A stretch of 64,000 nt of DNA from CAXMMR01 sp965198995 (GCA_965198995.1 CBDAQG010000002.1:1674001-1738000), one strand, 5' to 3'. Shown: positions 1 to 8,647, numbered from the stretch's first letter. Made by a program: numbers and translations. Notes: a model not told the origin generated them from the letters alone.

Positions 1-220
1 TGACAGCCGCCGCCACGTATAGCTTTAGCGTCTCCTGCGCGTGATCCACTCTCGCAAGCAAGCACCTTTCATAACGAGGCGTCACCGAACTGTGACAGTC
101 ATCATTAAGACTGTCATCATTAACGCTGTTGTCAGCTGGATTATTTTTACCTGCGGCGCTTTGATTGACGGTATGAACTAACAAAGACACTGCAAGAAAT
201 TTGATAATCACGTGCTGCAT
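1..220 (-). CDS. Partial secreted LprI-like protein (3' end outside window)
   Basis: An open frame of 73 codons starts at ATG 218-220 and runs off the left edge. A GAAGGG ribosome binding site lies 7 nt upstream of the ATG. The first ~22 residues form a signal peptide (positively charged start, hydrophobic IIKFLAVSLLVH, small residues before cleavage). The mature part has a short duplicated acidic motif (VNDD, LNDD) and then a segment with two cysteines, DDCHSSVTPRYERCLLARV. This resembles the start of the lysozyme-inhibitor LprI / DUF1311 family, where a Cys-containing helix precedes a helical core. Base composition is clearly more AT-rich than the neighbours, which may reflect recent acquisition. 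The family assignment rests on a short stretch and is tentative; the open frame and signal peptide are seen directly. Confidence 0.45.
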   Translation of the reverse strand, partial: MQHVIIKFLAVSLLVHTVNQSAAGKNNPADNSVNDDSLNDDCHSSVTPRYERCLLARVDHAQETLKLYVAAAV

Positions 221-329
221 GTCACGGCCCTTCAACCAGATTAGGATGGCGTATTAGCGCAAGCAAAAATTGCCGAAATAAGAGCGGGTTCAATGCCACG
301 ATGAGGCTAGGACAAAGCTAGGCGGCCTC

Positions 330-1247
330 TTAGTGAGTCAGCACTTCGTCCCCTCCAGCCGCACGCCGTCGAGCTGGCGTCAGCGCCTCCACGCGCCAGC
401 CGGTGCGCCAGGTCGAGCCGGGCGGCACCAGGCGCAGGCCTGGCTTGTCGAGGAAGTCGCCGGTGAAGCCGACCGGGTCTGAGGTGCCGTGCCAGGGTTC
501 GAGGCAGAGGAAGGGGGCGCCGGAGGGCTTGGACCAGAGGCCGAGCTGCGGCAGGCCGTGCCAGGTGAGGCGCAGGGTGGGGGCTCCGGCGGGGCCGTAG
601 AGCAGGCCCCGGCTGCGCGGGGCCAGCAGGATCAGGGCGTCGTCGGTGAACAGGGTGGGGTCGAGGCGGAGGTCGCTGCCGTGGATCGGGTTGGCGATGG
701 CGGGGCCGAGCAGGCCGTTCTGCAGGCGGTGCACTGGGCCGTCTTCTGGCTCGTCGAAGACGATGTCGTGGGCGACGTCGGCGGGGGCGCCGGCGGCTGG
801 CCAGAGGAAGGCGGGGTGGGCGCCGAGGGCGGCCGGGAGCACCGTTTCGCCTGGGTTGGTGAGGGCGTAGCCGACGGTGAGGGCGTTGGCTTGCAGGCTG
901 TAGGTGATCTCGAGGCGGAAGCTGAATGGGTAGTGCTGCCGCGTCCCGTCGTCATCGACCAGGGCGAGGGTGCAGGCGGTGTCGGTGCGTGAGGCCCACT
1001 CGAAGCGGCGGTCGCGGGCGAAGCCGTGCTGGGTCATCGGGTAGCTGCGGCCGGCATGGCGCAGGGTGTCGTTGGCGAGGCGGCCGACGATGGGGAACAG
1101 CACCGGGGCGTGGCGGCGCCATTCCGGGCCGGCTTGCCAGAGCAGCTCGTCGCCGGGCGGCGAGGTGATCGAGACGAGCTCGGCGCCGTCCTGGGCGACG
1201 ATGGCGGAGAGGCCGCCGGCGACGGCGAGCTGGCAGGTTTCCGCCAT
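330..1247 (-). CDS. Aldose 1-epimerase family protein
   Basis: A 305-residue protein of the galactose mutarotase-like fold (COG2017). It would interconvert alpha and beta anomers of a hexose or a phosphorylated sugar in the cytoplasm. Visible signatures are FPIVGRLAND near residue 51, the HGFAR block with the probable catalytic His near 74, a second His in ALGAHPAF near 143, and the acidic CLEPWHGTSDP near 252 that should hold the general base. No signal peptide. The start lies directly against the stop of the upstream MAPEG gene, so the two are probably co-transcribed. Length fits the family. The sugar specificity cannot be read from sequence. Confidence 0.88.
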   Translation of the reverse strand: MAETCQLAVAGGLSAIVAQDGAELVSITSPPGDELLWQAGPEWRRHAPVLFPIVGRLANDTLRHAGRSYPMTQHGFARDRRFEWASRTDTACTLALVDDDGTRQHYPFSFRLEITYSLQANALTVGYALTNPGETVLPAALGAHPAFLWPAAGAPADVAHDIVFDEPEDGPVHRLQNGLLGPAIANPIHGSDLRLDPTLFTDDALILLAPRSRGLLYGPAGAPTLRLTWHGLPQLGLWSKPSGAPFLCLEPWHGTSDPVGFTGDFLDKPGLRLVPPGSTWRTGWRVEALTPARRRAAGGDEVLTH

Positions 1248-1652
1248 CTACTGGAACAGCAGCGAGAAGATTTCGAGCAGCACGCCGAGGATGGACAGCA
1301 GCCACACGAGGGTGCGCAGCTTGGACACGCCGCTGGCGTAGAGCGGCACGTAGGCGATGCGGGCGAGCACGTAGAGCCAGGCGCCGGTGAGGGTCATCCA
1401 GGTCGGGCCGTGCATCAGCAGGGCGCCGAGCAGGCTGGCGGCGAAGACGGCGAAGGTCTCGCCGTAATTGGCGAGCGCGCGCTCCAGGCGGGCGGGCACG
1501 CCGGTGACGGGGTGGGGCTCGTCGCGGGCGCTCATCGCCCAGTCGGAGCCGCGTTGCTGCTGCGCCGAGGCGGCGCCCCAGAAGATCTGGATGATGCCGA
1601 CGAGGCCCGCCACGCCGAGCAGACGCAGCTCGACCAGGTTCATCAGCAGCAT
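1248..1652 (-). CDS. MAPEG family membrane protein
   Basis: A 134-residue integral membrane protein with four hydrophobic segments (about 10-28, 63-80, 86-105 and 113-132). The loop after the first helix carries RLERALANYGETFAVFA, the Arg/Asn/Glu signature of the MAPEG family (eicosanoid and glutathione metabolism; bacterial members are mostly uncharacterised). Its stop codon touches the start of the downstream epimerase, giving a tight two-gene unit on the minus strand. A role in glutathione-linked detoxification is known for eukaryotic relatives only and is not shown here. Confidence 0.85.
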   Translation of the reverse strand: MLLMNLVELRLLGVAGLVGIIQIFWGAASAQQQRGSDWAMSARDEPHPVTGVPARLERALANYGETFAVFAASLLGALLMHGPTWMTLTGAWLYVLARIAYVPLYASGVSKLRTLVWLLSILGVLLEIFSLLFQ

Positions 1653-1866
1653 TGACGGGCCTTTCCGGCGTTTTCTCTGGTGAGCTTGGCGCGGATAGAC
1701 GCAACTTGCAAAATCGTGTCTCAGGAGGCATTTGACGGCTGTGATGGCGATGCCGCGGACGCGCCCCGGGCGGGGGCGTCGGCGCCATGCCGCTGAATGA
1801 ACCGGCGTGGCGAGCGGCGCGGGGGCGATGTGCCTCGTCGCGCCGCTGCCGCATGGAGGATGACCA

Positions 1867-4011
1867 GTGTCCGCAACTCAGATCCAAGCTCCCACCCAGG
1901 CGACGCCGAGCGCGGCGGGGCTGCCCTCGGCGGCGCTGCAGGCGCTCGGCAAGCTGCGCAACATCGGCATCACCGCGCATATCGATGCCGGCAAGACGAC
2001 GACGACCGAGCGCATCCTGTTCTACACCGGGCAGAGCCACCGGATCGGCGAGGTGCATGACGGCAACACCACGACCGACTACATGGAGCAGGAGCGTGAG
2101 CGCGGCATCACGATCACCTCGGCGGCGGTGACCTGCGAGTGGAAAGACCACCGCATCAACATCATCGACACGCCGGGGCACATCGACTTCAACATCGAGG
2201 TCAATCGCTCGCTGCGGGTGCTGGACGGGGCGATCTTCATCATCGAGGGCGTGGCCGGCGTGCAGCCGCAGTCGGAGACGAACTGGCGGCTGGCGGATCG
2301 CTACAACGTGCCGCGCATCATCTTCATCAACAAGCTGGACCGCACCGGGGCGGATTTCTACCGGGCGTTCGACACGCTGAAGGAGAAGCTCGACATCGTG
2401 GCGCTGCCGCTGCAGCTGCCGATCGGCATCGAGGAGAACTTCCTCGGCGTGGTCGACCTGGTCACCATGAAGGCGATCATCTGGGAGGGTGGCGAGCTCG
2501 GCGCGAAGTTCCACGAGGAGGAGATCCCCGCCGAGCTTATGGAGCGGGCGCGCGAGCATCGGCAGGTGCTGCTGGACACTGCGCTGTCGATGGATGACGC
2601 GGCGATGGAGGAGTATTTCGAGACCGGCGACGTGGCGGTCGAGACGCTCAAGCGCTGCATCAAGCTGGGCGCGATCGCGGGCACCTTCCGGCCGGTGCTG
2701 TGCGGCACCGCGTTCAAGAACAAGGGCGTGCAGCCGCTGCTCGACGCGGTGCTCGACTATCTGCCGAGCCCGATCGACGTGCCGGGCATCAAGGTGGCCG
2801 AGGAGGAGGATGACGAGGAGGGGCTCGAGCGGCGGGTGATCCCGGCCAACCCGACGGCGCCGTTCGCCGGGCTCGCGTTCAAGATCATCAACGACAAGTA
2901 CGGCACGCTGACCTTCGTGCGCGTCTATTCCGGCACGCTGAAGTCGGGCGACACGGTGCAGAACACGACCAAGGACCATCGCGAGCGGATCGGCCGGATG
3001 TTCCAGATGCACGCCGACAAGCGGGCCGAGATCAAGGAGGTTTCGGCCGGCGACATCGCCGCCTTTGTCGGGCTGAAGGACACTGGCACCGGCGACACGC
3101 TGGCCGCCGCCGAGGACCCGGTGATCCTGGAGCGGATGGCGTTCCCGGTGCCGGTGATCGACATTTCGGTCGAGCCGAAGACGAAGGACAGCGTCGAGAA
3201 GATGACGCTGGGCTTGCAGAAGCTGGCCGGCGAGGACCCGTCGCTGCGGCTGAAGACGGACCAGGAGACCGGGCAGACCATCCTCTCCGGCATGGGCGAG
3301 CTGCATCTCGAAATCATCATCGACCGGCTGCGGCGCGAGTACAACGTCGAGGCGAACATCGGCGCGCCGCAGGTGGCGTATCGCGAGACGATCAGCAAGC
3401 CGCATACGCATACCTACACCCACAAGAAGCAGTCGGGCGGGTCGGGGCAGTATGCCGAGGTGAAGATCGTGTTCGAGCCGCGGGAGCGCAACGAGGGCAT
3501 CCTGTTCGAGAACAAGGTCGTCGGCGGGACGGTGCCGAAGGAGTATGTCCCCGCGGTGGAGAAGGGGATCCGGGTGCAGGCCGAGACCGGGGTGCTGGCC
3601 GGCTTCCCGACGGTAGATTTTAAGTACACGCTGGTCGACGGCAAGTATCATGACGTCGACAGCTCGGCGCTGGCGTTCGAGATCGCGTCGAAGGCTTGCT
3701 TTCGCGAGGGGATGAAGCTGGCTGGGCCGCAGATCCTCGAGCCGATAATGGATGTTGAGTGTACCACCCCTCAGGATCATGTTGGCGACGTGGTTGGGGA
3801 CTTGAATCGGCGGCGGGGGACTATTCAGAGCCAGGACAGTGCGGGCTCGACGGTGACGGTGCGGGCGCAGGTGCCGCTGAAGGAGATGTTCGGCTACATC
3901 TCGCACCTGCGGTCGATGACCAAGGGGCGGGCGTCGTTCACCATGCAGTTCCACCACTATGACCCGGTGCCGCGCAACGTCGCCGACGAGATCATGGCCA
4001 AGTCGCACTGA
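1867..4011 (+). CDS. fusA: Translation elongation factor G, orphan copy
   Basis: A 714-residue EF-G, the GTPase that drives ribosome translocation. G1 AHIDAGKT at 37-44, G3 DTPGH at 101-105 and G4 NKLD at 155-158 are intact, and the switch I block EQERERGITITSA is present. Domains II-V follow, with the domain IV loop SGGSGQYAEV and a C-terminal elbow RSMTKGRASFTMQF. The GTG start at 1867 is set by GGAGG just upstream. It has an N-terminal extension of roughly 25 residues compared with standard EF-G. It also carries unusual substitutions (FNIEVNRSLR where most have FTIEVERSLR). It is not beside rpsL, rpsG or tuf, so it could be a second, divergent paralogue rather than the str-operon copy. Confidence 0.93.
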   Translation: MSATQIQAPTQATPSAAGLPSAALQALGKLRNIGITAHIDAGKTTTTERILFYTGQSHRIGEVHDGNTTTDYMEQERERGITITSAAVTCEWKDHRINIIDTPGHIDFNIEVNRSLRVLDGAIFIIEGVAGVQPQSETNWRLADRYNVPRIIFINKLDRTGADFYRAFDTLKEKLDIVALPLQLPIGIEENFLGVVDLVTMKAIIWEGGELGAKFHEEEIPAELMERAREHRQVLLDTALSMDDAAMEEYFETGDVAVETLKRCIKLGAIAGTFRPVLCGTAFKNKGVQPLLDAVLDYLPSPIDVPGIKVAEEEDDEEGLERRVIPANPTAPFAGLAFKIINDKYGTLTFVRVYSGTLKSGDTVQNTTKDHRERIGRMFQMHADKRAEIKEVSAGDIAAFVGLKDTGTGDTLAAAEDPVILERMAFPVPVIDISVEPKTKDSVEKMTLGLQKLAGEDPSLRLKTDQETGQTILSGMGELHLEIIIDRLRREYNVEANIGAPQVAYRETISKPHTHTYTHKKQSGGSGQYAEVKIVFEPRERNEGILFENKVVGGTVPKEYVPAVEKGIRVQAETGVLAGFPTVDFKYTLVDGKYHDVDSSALAFEIASKACFREGMKLAGPQILEPIMDVECTTPQDHVGDVVGDLNRRRGTIQSQDSAGSTVTVRAQVPLKEMFGYISHLRSMTKGRASFTMQFHHYDPVPRNVADEIMAKSH

Positions 4012-4673
4012 GGCGGGCGCTGCTCGCGGCGCTGCTGCTGCCCGGGCTTGGCGGGGCGGATCGCAGGGTCGGGGTGGATGGGGCCGCGGCACCCTGGCGC
4101 TCGGTGCTGAAGGTGCAGACCGAGCTTGGGGTGAAGTGTTCGGGGTTTCTGATCGCGCCGGCGGTGGCGGTCACCGCGGCGCACTGCCTGTGGATCGGGC
4201 GAGTGCGGCGGTTCGTCAGGCCGGGCGAGGTGCATGTGCTGGCCGGCTACCGCGATGGCGGCTACCGCGCGGCGACGGTCGCCCGGACGGTCAGCCTGGT
4301 GGGCGGCTACGACCCGACGGACGAGGGTGGGACAGCGGGCTCGGACATCGCCGTGCTGGCGCTGGCGGCGCCGGTCGGGGTGGGGCTTGGCCGGGCGGAC
4401 GGGGCGGCGCTCAACGGCACGCCGGCGATGCTCGGCGGGTTCGGGCAGGACCGGGCGCAGCGCATCGATGCCGACGTGCAGTGCCGACTGACCGGCATTG
4501 CCCGCGATGGGCACGGGCGCACCCTGGTCGGGCATGATTGCCAGGCGACCCAGGGCACCAGCGGGGCGCCGCTGCTCGTGCAGGGGGTCGACGGCGCCTG
4601 GCGGGTGATCGGCGTGCAGGTATTAGCAAGGACGAACACCGCCGGCGGCTTTGCCGCGTTGCTACCCGAGTGA
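4008..4673 (+). CDS. Secreted trypsin-like serine protease
   Basis: A small chymotrypsin-fold protease. The catalytic triad is visible as TAAHC (His), SDIAVLAL (Asp) and QGTSGAPLL (Ser). The first conventional start is GTG 4074, but the frame stays open upstream and encodes RRALLAALLLPGLGGADRR, a good signal peptide. The only start-like codon in front of it is CTG at 4008, overlapping the fusA stop as CTGA. I give the extended form; the core from 4074 onward is certain. It should act in the periplasm or outside the cell. Tight coupling to fusA suggests translational coupling. Substrate unknown. Confidence 0.75.
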   Translation: MRRALLAALLLPGLGGADRRVGVDGAAAPWRSVLKVQTELGVKCSGFLIAPAVAVTAAHCLWIGRVRRFVRPGEVHVLAGYRDGGYRAATVARTVSLVGGYDPTDEGGTAGSDIAVLALAAPVGVGLGRADGAALNGTPAMLGGFGQDRAQRIDADVQCRLTGIARDGHGRTLVGHDCQATQGTSGAPLLVQGVDGAWRVIGVQVLARTNTAGGFAALLPE

Positions 4674-4692
4674 CCACTGAGGAGTTTGCATC

Positions 4693-5106
4693 ATGAGCGG
4701 TTGGTTGGGGACCTTGGAGGGCTTGATGGGCTCGGCGCCGGGCGGCGCGTCGAGCCAGCAGGCGAGCGGGCTGCTGGGCTCGGCGCTGGGCAGCGTCGGC
4801 GGCGTGCAGGGGCTGCTCGGCATGGCGCAGCAGGCCGGGCTCGGCGCGAAGGTCGAGAGCTGGATGGGGTCGGGCGGCAACGCGCCGATTTCGGCGGACG
4901 AGGTGGGCAAGATCTTTTCGCCCGACCAGATCGAGTCGTTCGCGCAACAGCACGGCGTGCCGGCGGGCGTGGTGGCGCCGCTGCTGGCGCATCTGCTGCC
5001 GCATGCGGTCGACACTGCGACGTCAGCGGGGGCGCCTGGCGACGCGTCATCGGGCGATGGCGGCCAGGGTGATGCCGACCCGTTCGCCGGCGCGGGGCGC
5101 GAGTAG
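4693..5106 (+). CDS. YidB-like DUF937 protein
   Basis: A 137-residue soluble protein with the DUF937/YidB pattern: a glycine-rich N-terminal part with repeated GLLG and GVQGLLGMAQQAGL helices (about 35-60), then VESWMGSGGNAPISADEVGKI and a helix SPDQIESFAQQHGV. The last 35 residues are low-complexity and acidic. GAGGAG-like GAGGAG spacing (GAGGAG before ATG 4693) supports the start. YidB-like proteins have no firmly established function. A short GC-rich inverted repeat followed by a T-rich stretch lies just after the stop (about 5107-5130) and may end transcription, but it is weak. Confidence 0.8.
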   Translation: MSGWLGTLEGLMGSAPGGASSQQASGLLGSALGSVGGVQGLLGMAQQAGLGAKVESWMGSGGNAPISADEVGKIFSPDQIESFAQQHGVPAGVVAPLLAHLLPHAVDTATSAGAPGDASSGDGGQGDADPFAGAGRE

Positions 5107-5504
5107 GCGGCAGGAGCCGCAGTATTTGTTTCGACTTCAGAGTATAAGTCAGTTCTGCGCACTCGAACGTCGATAATACTCTAGACACGCTTTGGCGGCT
5201 GGGTTAACGAACCCGTGATGACCGTGAACCGAGCCGCCTCCCGCCGATCCATCGACCTCGTTTGCCTGGGTAAACCAGCCATACCGTGGCGATCTACTGC
5301 ATTGTCCTAATGCTGTAGGATCCGGCATTGTAACATTAGTGTTGCGATCAGCAAAACTGCTTCATCCCGCATCGGCAACCCTGCGCGCAATGGCCAGTCG
5401 CTTGCGCTTAGCTGCAACCTTAGATAGCACTATGCTGCCTATGGTGCAGCTTTAGGTCGCAACATGCGACCAGGATACCGCCAGAACCGGAAGGAATTCC
5501 CAGC
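5107..5504. other. Intergenic region, no gene seen
   Basis: About 400 bp without a convincing reading frame. It is noticeably more AT-rich than its surroundings, with several TTG/TAT-rich patches (5120-5190 and 5300-5460) that could hold the promoter of the downstream glycosidase-like gene. An imperfect inverted repeat built on CTAATGCTGTAGGATCC / AACATTAG lies near 5310-5340. No copy of either dispersed repeat family is present here. Confidence 0.5.
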
Positions 5505-6701
5505 ATGAGCACTGTCACCGCCATCGCCGTCGCCAGCTTTCTCGCCTCGGTCGGCGTCAATGCGAACATCAACGCGGGCACCGACGACAGCATCGTCTCC
5601 AAGCTGGCCTATGTCGGCATCAACCAGGTTCGGGTGCAGGCGCCGACCAGCCAGAGCGCCGCGCAGGCGTTTGCCGCCATCGGCAGCGCCGGGATCAAGT
5701 TCGACATGATCACCACCACCTGGGATTTGCCGATCACCCAGGCGATGCTGAACACGATGTTCAGCTACATCGACATCGCTGCGCCCGCCGTGCAGAGCGT
5801 CGAGGGGCCGAACGAGGTGCAGAACGATCCGGACACGTATGAAGGGCTGTCCGGTGCGCCGGCGTTCCAGGCGCTGCAGCAGACGCTCTACGCGATGGTG
5901 CAGGCCGACACCGCCCTGAGCAACTCCGCCAAGCAGACGCCGGTGCTGAGCTTCTCCAACACCCCCGGGCAGACGCCGGACGGCTACACCAGCCCGCTTA
6001 ACGCCACCGACGAGGCGAGCGTGCATGCCTATGGGCAGCCGGCCGTCCTGCCGTGGCAAGTGATCCAGCCGACGCTTGGCGTCACCACCATCGCGCCGGG
6101 CAAGCCGGTGATCGTGACCGAGACCGGGCTGTCGACGGTGGGCACAGCGCAGGGCGCGCCGCAGGAGCAGCAGGCGATCTACGACCTCGACTCGCTGTTC
6201 GACGACATCCTGCTCGGTGTCACGCGCACCTACATCTTCAACCTGGTCGATTTCAACACCAGCAGCAGCGCCACCAACTTCTCGGAGCGTTACGGGCTGT
6301 TCAAGAATGACGGGGCGATCAAGCGGGCGGGCGTTGCCATGCATAACCTGACGACGATCCTGTCCGACCCGTCGGGCAGCGTCGGCCAGGCGACCGACCA
6401 GCTCGGCTTCAACCTCAGCGGCCTGCCGGCGAACTCGCACAGCCTCTTGCTGGAGAAGTCGAGCGGGGTGTTCGACATCATCATCTGGACGGAAAACGAC
6501 GGGCTGTATAACGCGCAGAGCGGCGTGCTGAGCCCGGCGCCGATCACGCCCTGGCAGATGTCGTTCGACAACGGCGCGCAGCAGGTGGTGGTCTACGACC
6601 CGCTGTGGAGCCCGCACCCGACGCAGATCGCCTACGGTCAGACGGTGATGCCGATGACGCTGGCCGGGCACCCGATCGTGGTCGAGGTTACCAATCCCTG
6701 A
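5505..6701 (+). CDS. Glycoside hydrolase-like TIM-barrel protein
   Basis: A 398-residue protein that looks like a clan-A glycoside hydrolase. It starts straight into the barrel (GVNANINAGTDDS) with no clear signal peptide. SVEGPNEV places a candidate acid/base Glu at about residue 104 after the conserved Asn, as in GH5/GH39-type enzymes. KPVIVTETGLST near 205 gives a candidate nucleophile Glu at the end of a beta strand. Residues from about 295 form a C-terminal beta domain. AAGGAA upstream of ATG 5505 supports the start. Exact family and substrate are not resolved; export by a type I or other leaderless route is possible. Confidence 0.6.
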   Translation: MSTVTAIAVASFLASVGVNANINAGTDDSIVSKLAYVGINQVRVQAPTSQSAAQAFAAIGSAGIKFDMITTTWDLPITQAMLNTMFSYIDIAAPAVQSVEGPNEVQNDPDTYEGLSGAPAFQALQQTLYAMVQADTALSNSAKQTPVLSFSNTPGQTPDGYTSPLNATDEASVHAYGQPAVLPWQVIQPTLGVTTIAPGKPVIVTETGLSTVGTAQGAPQEQQAIYDLDSLFDDILLGVTRTYIFNLVDFNTSSSATNFSERYGLFKNDGAIKRAGVAMHNLTTILSDPSGSVGQATDQLGFNLSGLPANSHSLLLEKSSGVFDIIIWTENDGLYNAQSGVLSPAPITPWQMSFDNGAQQVVVYDPLWSPHPTQIAYGQTVMPMTLAGHPIVVEVTNP

Positions 6702-6739
6702 CTGACCAGGCGGAAGCCCTTGCGGGGTAACAGGAAGTG

Positions 6740-6890
6740 AAGGCCAGGAGCTCTGCTCCTGGACCCCGCTGGGGCCCGCGGCCCCAGACCCCATTGGCTT
6801 GGAGCCTCGGCGGGCGCTTGATTGGGGGTGCCATGAATAATGCAAAAATTGCAAAGGCTCCACCTTTGATCGGGTCAAGGGGCGGGGTGA
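6740..6890 (+). repeat. Family B GC-rich palindromic repeats (two degenerate modules)
   Basis: The 6702-7008 gap holds this repeat and no gene. Module one (6740-6792) contains two palindromes in tandem, CCAGGAGCTCTGCTCCTGG and CTGGGGCCCGCGGCCCCAG. Module two (about 6851-6890) is a decayed copy of the AAAGGCTCC...CTTTGAT and GGGTCAAGGGG block. Related copies occur at 12.75, 17.25, 19.1, 25.3, 28.6, 39.05, 40.1, 45.1, 56.2 and 62.7 kb. Confidence 0.8.
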
Positions 6891-7008
6891 GCCAACGGTT
6901 CTGATTGCACAAAACGCAGTTAGAACGGCGTGCGGAGTGGGCGCCCCTTGCTCGTTCTTGAAACGATTGTGACGCGACGCCTAGACACGCTGCCCTGAGC
7001 CGGGGCGT

Positions 7009-7713
7009 GTGATGGCGGGCAAGCGGGACGAGGCGGACTTTCAGCGGCGGCGGGACCAGGTGCTTGACAAGGCGGCGGAGCTCTATGCCGAGCGCGGCTG
7101 CGAGGACGTGTCGCTGCGGCAGGTGGCCTGGGTGCTGGGGCGGACGGAGCGGATCCTGTGCTGCATGTTCCAGGGCAAGCAAGATCTGATGCGCAGCCTG
7201 ATGGAGCGCCATCTCGAGCGGCTGATGGCGGCGACCGGGGTGGTGGAGCAGTGGGTCGGCACGCCGCGGCAGCGGCTGGAGGCGATGGCGGCGGGCTATG
7301 CCGAGCAGGCCGCACGGACGCGCCATGCGCATTTGGTGTTTCGCCGCGACAGTTGCCGGCTGACGCCGCTGAACCGTTCCGCCGTCGAGTACAAGCTGCG
7401 GTGGCTGGAGCATGCGATGCGCAATGCGGTGATGCGCGCGGTGCCTCTGGTGTGCGTCGACGAGGAGGGAGCGATGGTGCTGACGCGGGCGATGCTGGGG
7501 GCGATCGACGCGCAGCCGAGGGTGGCGTTCGAGGACACGCGGCGGGAGGCGGAGCTGGCGGGGCTGGCGGTGGCGATGATCTGCGCGCCGGAGGCGGGTC
7601 GGGCGCTGAGCGGGCCGGCGCCAACGCGGGCGAGGTGGAACGAGGACTATGTGTGGGAGGATTTGAGCGGCACGACGGAGCCGCCGGAGTGGGAGTCGCG
7701 GTATGGGGAGTGA
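7009..7713 (+). CDS. TetR/AcrR-family transcriptional regulator
   Basis: A 234-residue one-component regulator. Residues about 12-60 form the TetR DNA-binding domain: a helix ending KAAELYAERGCEDVSL, the turn and recognition helix RQVAWVLGRTERILCCMF, then GKQDLMRSLM. The rest is a helical ligand domain without recognisable ligand motif. The start is GTG 7009, with ATG 7012 immediately inside it. It is monocistronic, between a family B repeat upstream and a family A hairpin downstream. The target is unknown; the next gene on the same strand (exported methyltransferase) is a candidate only by proximity. Confidence 0.85.
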   Translation: MMAGKRDEADFQRRRDQVLDKAAELYAERGCEDVSLRQVAWVLGRTERILCCMFQGKQDLMRSLMERHLERLMAATGVVEQWVGTPRQRLEAMAAGYAEQAARTRHAHLVFRRDSCRLTPLNRSAVEYKLRWLEHAMRNAVMRAVPLVCVDEEGAMVLTRAMLGAIDAQPRVAFEDTRREAELAGLAVAMICAPEAGRALSGPAPTRARWNEDYVWEDLSGTTEPPEWESRYGE

Positions 7714-7773
7714 GGGAGAGCGTCTTCGCTAGAAGAACCAAATCGCTGGCCTGCTCGTGACGGACTAAGCGGA

Positions 7774-7818
7774 TAAAAGTTTTTGGTCCTTTTTTTCAAA
7801 AAAGGACTACTTGCCTTC
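7774..7818 (+). repeat. Family A T-rich hairpin, single copy
   Basis: Conserved flank AAAAGTTTTT, then palindrome core 7786-7807 GTCC-T6-TC-A6-GGAC, then the tail CTTGCCTTCC. A 10-bp stem with a T-run: in RNA it resembles an intrinsic terminator and it sits after the TetR gene. This copy has GTCC/GGAC at the stem ends, where other copies have CTTC/GAAG or GTTC/GAAC. Confidence 0.85.
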
Positions 7819-7837
7819 CTGAATTAAGGGGATCGGC

Positions 7838-8647
7838 ATGCGCGGCTGGATGGTGTTCGGGGTGGTTTTGGCGGTGGCCGGGGCGGCGGTGGCGGATGAG
7901 GGGGCGTTGCAGCGGGCGGTTGGGGCGCCCGGGCGGTCGGCGAAATTCGTGGCGCGGGACGGGGTGCGGCATCCGGTGGCGGAGCTGCAGTTCTTTGGGG
8001 TGGAGCCTGGGTCGAGCGTGATCGAGGTTTGGCCGGGCGGCGGGTACTGGACGGAGATCCTGGCGCCGTATCTGCACGATCATGGCCGCTACCGGGTGGC
8101 GCTGGCGGCGGCGGATGGGGGGCGGGTCGACCGGTCCTATGCCGCGCATGCCGAGGGGGGGATACGGGCGAAGCTGGCGGCGGACCCGGCGCGCTATGGG
8201 CGGGTGAGCGTGGGCGAGCTGGGGCAGGGGCATGACGGGATGGCGCCGCCGGGGAGTGCCGATGTCGTGCTGACGTTTCGCAACCTGCATAACTGGATGG
8301 AGCAGGGGGACGCGCCGGAGATGCTGGCGGCGATCCGGACGGCGCTGAAGCCGGGGGGCGTTTTGGGGATCGAGGAGCATCGGGGGAGCACGAAGACGGC
8401 GCAGGACCCGGCGGCGGGGAGCGGCTACGTGCGGCAGGATTATGCGACGGCGCTGATCGAGAAGGCGGGGTTTGCGCTGGTGGGGTCGTCGGAGATCGAT
8501 GCCAACCCGCGGGACACGGCGGACTGGCCGAAGGGGGTTTGGACGTTGCCGCCGTCGCTGGCGATGGGGGCGGTGGACCGGGCGAAGTATGTGGCGGTGG
8601 GGGAGGCGGATAATTTCGTGATGACGTTCAGGAAGGTGGGGAATTAG
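7838..8647 (+). CDS. Exported class I SAM-dependent methyltransferase-like protein
   Basis: A 269-residue protein with an N-terminal signal peptide (WMVFGVVLAVAGAAVADEG). A Rossmann methyltransferase fold follows: motif I region SSVIEVWPGGGYWTEILAPYL at about residues 60-80, motif IV-like SADVVLTFRNLHNWM near 140, and a post-motif strand GGVLGIEEHRG. Family members of this type with signal peptides are common in Proteobacteria, but a periplasm without SAM makes their role puzzling. AAGGGG before ATG 7838 supports the start. It lies between two family A hairpins in the same orientation. Function beyond the fold is unknown. Confidence 0.8.
   Translation: MRGWMVFGVVLAVAGAAVADEGALQRAVGAPGRSAKFVARDGVRHPVAELQFFGVEPGSSVIEVWPGGGYWTEILAPYLHDHGRYRVALAAADGGRVDRSYAAHAEGGIRAKLAADPARYGRVSVGELGQGHDGMAPPGSADVVLTFRNLHNWMEQGDAPEMLAAIRTALKPGGVLGIEEHRGSTKTAQDPAAGSGYVRQDYATALIEKAGFALVGSSEIDANPRDTADWPKGVWTLPPSLAMGAVDRAKYVAVGEADNFVMTFRKVGN

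Noticed and set aside
952..4092. A 1046-codon open frame on the minus strand across fusA
   Set aside because: It is the antisense shadow of fusA, rich in Arg/His/Pro with no domain. High GC makes such long false frames common.
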